A stretch of 8,367 nt of DNA from Pelomonas sp046294815 (GTDB lineage Bacteria; Pseudomonadota; Gammaproteobacteria; Burkholderiales; Burkholderiaceae_C): NCBI GenBank assembly GCA_046294815.1, contig JBKBOJ010000100.1, forward strand, positions 1 to 8,367. The letters are read 5' to 3'. The position numbers were made by a program, and so were the translations under genes. The notes under the pieces were generated by a model. That model ran no database searches. It saw only the letters and a program-made list of their open reading frames with translations, and was not told where the DNA came from. Position 1 is the first letter of the stretch. The number at the start of each line of letters is the position of its first letter. Shown here in pieces: positions 5,890-8,367 of the stretch.

Positions 5890-6905
5890 CTGAAGAAGCG
5901 ATAGCGCTGCGCGATCGCATGGCGGTAGATCGCCATGATGCGGTCGTAGCCCGCAAACGCGCTGACCAGCATCAGCAGCGTGCTCTTGGGCAGGTGGAAG
6001 TTGGTGATGAGCCGATCCGCGACGCGGAACTCGAAGCCTGGCGTGATGAAGATGTCGGTCTCGCTGGAGCCCGCCGCCAACGCGCCGCCACGGGCGGCGG
6101 ATTCCAGCGCGCGCAGCGTGGTCGTGCCGACGGCAATCACGCGGCCGCCACGCGCGCGGCAGGCGGCGACGGCATCGACCGTCGCCTGCGGCACGTCGAA
6201 CCATTCGCTGTGCATCTTGTGGTCGGCAATCTTCTCGACGCGCACCGGCTGGAAGGTGCCGGCGCCCACATGCAGCGTCACATGCGCCTGGGCCACGCCG
6301 CGCGCGGTCAGCGCAGCCAGCATCGCCTCGTCGAAGTGCAGCGCCGCCGTGGGCGCGGCGACCGCGCCGGGCTCCTTGGCGAACACGGTCTGGTAGCGCC
6401 GCGCGTCGTCCTCGCCGTCGGCATGCTCGATGTAAGGCGGCAGCGGCACATGGCCATGCGCCTCCAGCAGCGCGAACGGGTCGCCGTCCAGCCGCAGGTG
6501 GAACATGCCGTCGTCAGGCCCGCAGCGACCCAGCACCTCGGCATCGAAGGCGTCGGCAAAACGCACCCGGCTGCCGGGCTTGGGGCTCTTGCTGGCGCGC
6601 ATATGCGCCCAGACCTCCTGCGTGCCGGGCAGCACGCGCTCGATGAGCGCCTCGACCGCGCCACCGCTGGACTTGAAGCCGAACAGCCGCGCCTTGATGA
6701 CCTTGGTGTTGTTGAACACCAGCAGATCGCCAGGCGCGAGCAGCGCAGGCAGCTCGCGAAACACCCGGTCCGCGGGCACCTGGCCGGACGCATCGAGCAG
6801 CCGCGACGCGCTGCGCTCGGCCGCGGGATGCTGGGCGATCAGCTCAGGGGGGAGGTCGAAATCGAAATCGGCGACCGTGTAGGCCGCAGCGGTGGGCGCT
6901 TGCAT
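5841..6905 (-). CDS. queA: S-adenosylmethionine:tRNA ribosyltransferase-isomerase (QueA)
   Basis: QueA transfers and rearranges the ribosyl part of SAM onto preQ1-modified tRNA to give epoxyqueuosine, directly after the Tgt step. The 354-residue protein matches the family end to end: DFDFDLPPELIAQHPA at 13-28, RSASRLLD at 31-38, GDLLVFNNTKVIKARLFG at 59-76, AALHFDE at 187-193, HVTLHVGAGTFQPV at 208-221, HSEWFDV at 232-238, RVIAVGTTTLRALES at 255-269, and the C-terminal TNFHLPKSTLLMLVSAFAG then RFFSYGDAMLL. ATG 6905 fits the family N-terminus; an ATG at 6953 would add 16 unconserved residues. The gene is divergent from the dksA-like gene across 136 bp and converges on the yigZ-like gene with a 49-bp 3' overlap. 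All conserved regions are intact. Confidence 0.97.
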   Translation of the reverse strand: MQAPTAAAYTVADFDFDLPPELIAQHPAAERSASRLLDASGQVPADRVFRELPALLAPGDLLVFNNTKVIKARLFGFKSSGGAVEALIERVLPGTQEVWAHMRASKSPKPGSRVRFADAFDAEVLGRCGPDDGMFHLRLDGDPFALLEAHGHVPLPPYIEHADGEDDARRYQTVFAKEPGAVAAPTAALHFDEAMLAALTARGVAQAHVTLHVGAGTFQPVRVEKIADHKMHSEWFDVPQATVDAVAACRARGGRVIAVGTTTLRALESAARGGALAAGSSETDIFITPGFEFRVADRLITNFHLPKSTLLMLVSAFAGYDRIMAIYRHAIAQRYRFFSYGDAMLLSRVQATRP

Positions 6906-6955
6906 CGTGCGATTGAGGGCCGGACAGACCCGTACCAATGAGAGGACGCACATTC

Positions 6956-6977
6956 TCCCATCACCCTCCCATCACCC
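6956..6977. repeat. perfect tandem duplication of an 11-bp unit
   Basis: TCCCATCACCC occurs twice, head to tail and with no mismatch, at 6956-6966 and 6967-6977. It lies in the divergent region between queA and the dksA-like gene, just before an FNR-like palindrome. It could be replication slippage or a paired binding site; the sequence alone does not decide. Confidence 0.7.
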
Positions 6978-6979
6978 AC

Positions 6980-6997
6980 CCTTGACCCAGCGCAAGG
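6980..6997. promoter_or_regulatory. FNR/CRP-type palindrome upstream of the dksA-like gene
   Basis: The 18-bp site CCTTGACCCAGCGCAAGG has perfect five-base outer arms (CCTTG/CAAGG). Its core TTGAC-N4-CGCAA resembles the FNR/Anr consensus TTGAT-N4-ATCAA, with 7 of 10 half-site positions matching. Its centre is at about 6988.5. If it works from -41.5, transcription would start near 7030 with a weak -10 (CAGCAT, 7018-7023) and a very short leader carrying AGGAGG. This is inferred from pattern only. Confidence 0.4.
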
Positions 6998-7030
6998 CGG
7001 CACCGGCCGCGCGCTGCCAGCATGACCGCC

Positions 7031-7036
7031 AGGAGG
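7031..7036 (+). promoter_or_regulatory. strong Shine-Dalgarno for the dksA-like gene
   Basis: AGGAGG lies five bases before ATG 7042. It is the best ribosome-binding site in the window and fixes the start of the zinc-finger gene at 7042 rather than at upstream in-frame codons. A seven-codon frame (MTARRFP) from ATG 7022 covers this site and ends in TGA overlapping the ATG. Confidence 0.85.
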
Positions 7037-7041
7037 TTTCC

Positions 7042-7404
7042 ATGACCACTGCCCTGACACCCGGACAACACGCGCTGCTGGAGAGCGAGTTGCGGCTGGC
7101 GCGCCAGCGTGTGCAGACGGCCTTGCAGGCCCAACGCGACGGCAGCGACCGCGTGGACCATGCCGCCGCGCTGCTGGAAGATGACCCGCAGGAGCACGAG
7201 CCCGAGCGCGTGCTGGACCAGGCGCGCGACGCCCATCTGCTGGCCGAGCTGCAGGACATCGACGACGCACTGGCGCGTCTGAACACCCCCGACTACGGCC
7301 GCTGCGTCGACTGCGGCGTGGTCATCCCCTTTGATCGGCTGCGCCACCTGCCCCAGGCGCTGCGCTGCGTCGACTGCCAGGCCGACGCCGAAGCCGCCCG
7401 TTGA
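7042..7404 (+). CDS. DksA/TraR-type C4 zinc-finger transcriptional regulator
   Basis: A 120-residue protein with the DksA/TraR architecture. An N-terminal coiled-coil spans about residues 7-80, broken near 32-50. A four-cysteine zinc finger follows, C88-X2-C91-X17-C109-X2-C112 (GRCVDCGVVIPFDRLRHLPQALRCVDC). DRVDHA at 36-41 fits the DxxDxA tip motif through which DksA acts inside the RNA polymerase secondary channel. Full-length DksA is about 150 residues and TraR about 73, so this is an intermediate short form, probably a paralogue of the housekeeping DksA rather than DksA itself. It likely modulates transcription initiation, perhaps with ppGpp. It has a strong AGGAGG and lies downstream of an FNR-like site. 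The next gene begins 20 bp after its stop and is probably co-transcribed. Confidence 0.92.
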   Translation: MTTALTPGQHALLESELRLARQRVQTALQAQRDGSDRVDHAAALLEDDPQEHEPERVLDQARDAHLLAELQDIDDALARLNTPDYGRCVDCGVVIPFDRLRHLPQALRCVDCQADAEAAR

Positions 7405-7424
7405 GCCCCTGCTGGAGAAGCACC

Positions 7425-7793
7425 GTGTTCCATGCCGTCGTCTATCTCGACCACCACCACGCCAAGGTGCTGCATTTCGATGCCCACCAGGCCCATGAAG
7501 CCCACATCGCGCCGCATGACCGGCGCGCCCACGGGCATGACGCACAGGCCGACCACGCGCTGTTCGAGGCCGTCTGCCAGGCCGTGCAGGACACCCACGA
7601 AGTGCTGGTGACCGGATCGCACCCCGTCATCGGCCAGCTGCGCCACTACATCGAGCAGCACCGGCCGGCGCTGGCCCCGCACATCGCCGACTACCGGCCC
7701 GCCGCCGAGCTGAGCACGCGGCAGATGCTGGCGCTGGCGCGGCAGTTCTTCGTCGCCTACGACCGCATGGCCGGCGTGCCGACCCCCAGCTGA
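7425..7793 (+). CDS. histidine-rich small protein, resembling 'translational machinery protein' family
   Basis: A 122-residue protein (GTG start) beginning MFHAVVYLDHHHAKVLHFD. The opening strands resemble small Burkholderiales proteins annotated as 'translational machinery protein' or host-attachment type, which are related to the eRF1/Pelota N-terminal fold; this is recalled, not searched. The later segments HEVLVTGSHPVIGQLRHYIEQH and LSTRQMLALARQFF fit that family's conserved end. Seventeen residues (14%) are histidine, eleven of them among the first 38 residues. This suggests metal binding or pH response, but no defined site is visible. GTG 7425 was chosen because GGAG at 7413-7416 lies eight bases upstream; a TTG at 7401 overlaps the preceding stop and lacks such a site. 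The actual function is unknown. It is the second gene of the probable dksA-like operon. Confidence 0.78.
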   Translation: MFHAVVYLDHHHAKVLHFDAHQAHEAHIAPHDRRAHGHDAQADHALFEAVCQAVQDTHEVLVTGSHPVIGQLRHYIEQHRPALAPHIADYRPAAELSTRQMLALARQFFVAYDRMAGVPTPS

Positions 7794-7832
7794 GCGACGG
7801 CACCCAGGAGCCTGTCGGGCTTTGGGTCGGGA

Positions 7833-7852
7833 GCGCCTCGGCCGCCGAGCGC
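7833..7852. terminator. possible hairpin between convergent genes
   Basis: CTCGG-CCG-CCGAG with outer GCG/CGC pairing (one bulged base) lies in the 108-bp gap between the His-rich gene and the convergent anti-sigma gene. It is well placed for a terminator, but no T-run follows on either strand. A weaker four-pair stem, AGCC/GGCT followed by TTT, lies at about 7809-7823 on the plus strand. The remainder of the gap shows nothing I can name. Confidence 0.25.
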
Positions 7853-7901
7853 ACGCTACCGGCCTGCGCCACGGCATCGAGCTGCAGCCCGGCCAGCTTT
7901 G

Positions 7902-8367
7902 CTACCCGACCAGCTGGCGATGCACCCGCTGCGCCAGCGGCAGCAGCTCGACCGCCGGATGGGCGCTGAGCGCATAGCCGAAGCCGGCCTCGGCCCAGTA
8001 CAGCGTGGCCAGGCCGTCCTGCCGCAGCAGCCGGAACTCCGCGGCGGCCGGCGCGGCGCCGGGCTCGAACACGGCGACGTACAGCGTCAGCCGGTCGCCG
8101 TCGGCGTTCTCGTACATGAACTGGGCCCGGGGGCTGGCGGGCTGGCGCGGGTCGCCCGGCAGCAGGCGGCCGCCCAGCAGCGCATAGCCCTGGTCGGCCA
8201 GCACCGGCACCTTCAGCGGCCGCCCCAGGCGGCGGCTCAGCCATTGCACCAGGTGCTCCTGCTCGGCAGCCGAGACTTCGACCGGGTGGCGCTTCTCGGC
8301 GCTGTAGACCGCGAAGGCCAGGCCGGCGGCCTGGGCGAACTCCGGTGCCGCCCGGCCGGGCCGCGTG
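7902..8367 (-). CDS. anti-sigma factor / transmembrane regulator, C-terminal part
   Basis: The frame is open to the window end, so the N-terminus (sigma-binding domain and membrane helix) is missing; 154 residues are visible. The segment has the conserved extracytoplasmic tail of Burkholderiales anti-sigma factors: FAVYSAEKRHPVEV, then QEHLVQWLSRRLGRPLKVP, YALLGGRLLPG, RAQFMYENADGDRLTLYV, LATLYWAEAGFGYALSA and a final helix ending in RQLVG. Such proteins hold an ECF sigma factor at the membrane until a signal releases it, and the sigma gene normally lies just upstream, which here is outside the window. Assignment rests on recalled motif order, with no search. It converges on the His-rich gene. 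Confidence 0.82.
   Translation of the reverse strand, partial: TRPGRAAPEFAQAAGLAFAVYSAEKRHPVEVSAAEQEHLVQWLSRRLGRPLKVPVLADQGYALLGGRLLPGDPRQPASPRAQFMYENADGDRLTLYVAVFEPGAAPAAAEFRLLRQDGLATLYWAEAGFGYALSAHPAVELLPLAQRVHRQLVG

Noticed and set aside
5191..6204. 337-codon minus-strand frame overlapping queA and the yigZ-like gene
   Set aside because: It is in a different frame from queA, which has full-length family similarity. The product is Arg/Gly-rich shadow sequence.
5919..6941. 340-codon plus-strand frame antisense to queA
   Set aside because: It mirrors the conserved queA gene and has no recognisable motif or ribosome-binding site.

Overview
The window is very GC-rich, densely packed chromosomal DNA with strongly G/C-ending codons. 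The gene content (a permease-acyltransferase fusion, a tgt-linked YecA/SEC-C gene, a DksA/TraR-type regulator beside a 'translational machinery protein', and an anti-sigma factor with a conserved periplasmic tail) points to a betaproteobacterium, most likely order Burkholderiales in the Roseateles/Mitsuaria/Rubrivivax neighbourhood. That placement is inferred from protein resemblance only.

Layout. 1-1190 (+) is the 3' part of an MFS permease fused to a PlsC-type acyltransferase; a 27-codon frame overlaps its stop. 1280-4345 (-) is a tight five-gene block. It reads tgt, then a UPF0149/YecA-like SEC-C protein, then a small gene broken by an apparent one-base insertion, then an unrecognised 160-residue ORF with atypical composition, then a small membrane protein. 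Junctions are a 2-nt gap, a 14-nt overlap, a 1-nt stop/start overlap and a 12-nt gap, so translation is probably coupled along the block. 4446-5889 (+) is a divergent pair: an orphan periplasmic solute-binding-type protein and a YigZ/IMPACT-family protein. 5841-6905 (-) is queA, whose 3' end overlaps the yigZ-like gene tail-to-tail by 49 bp. 7042-7793 (+) is a short DksA/TraR C4 zinc-finger regulator followed by a histidine-rich protein; an FNR/CRP-type palindrome lies upstream. 7902-8367 (-) is the C-terminal part of an anti-sigma factor that runs off the window.

How the genes relate. Tgt and QueA catalyse successive steps of queuosine synthesis at tRNA position 34, but two opposite-strand genes separate them here. 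Downstream of tgt the usual yajC-secD-secF genes are absent and the SEC-C gene plus unknown genes take their place. The dksA-like/His-rich pair looks like a small stress or low-oxygen-controlled operon.

The least explained part is 1790-2527: two small coupled genes of unknown function, one with a probable frameshift, with weaker codon bias than their neighbours and a cysteine-rich tail. I saw no tRNA, rRNA, CRISPR array or complete mobile element. All gaps between genes are shorter than 150 bp.
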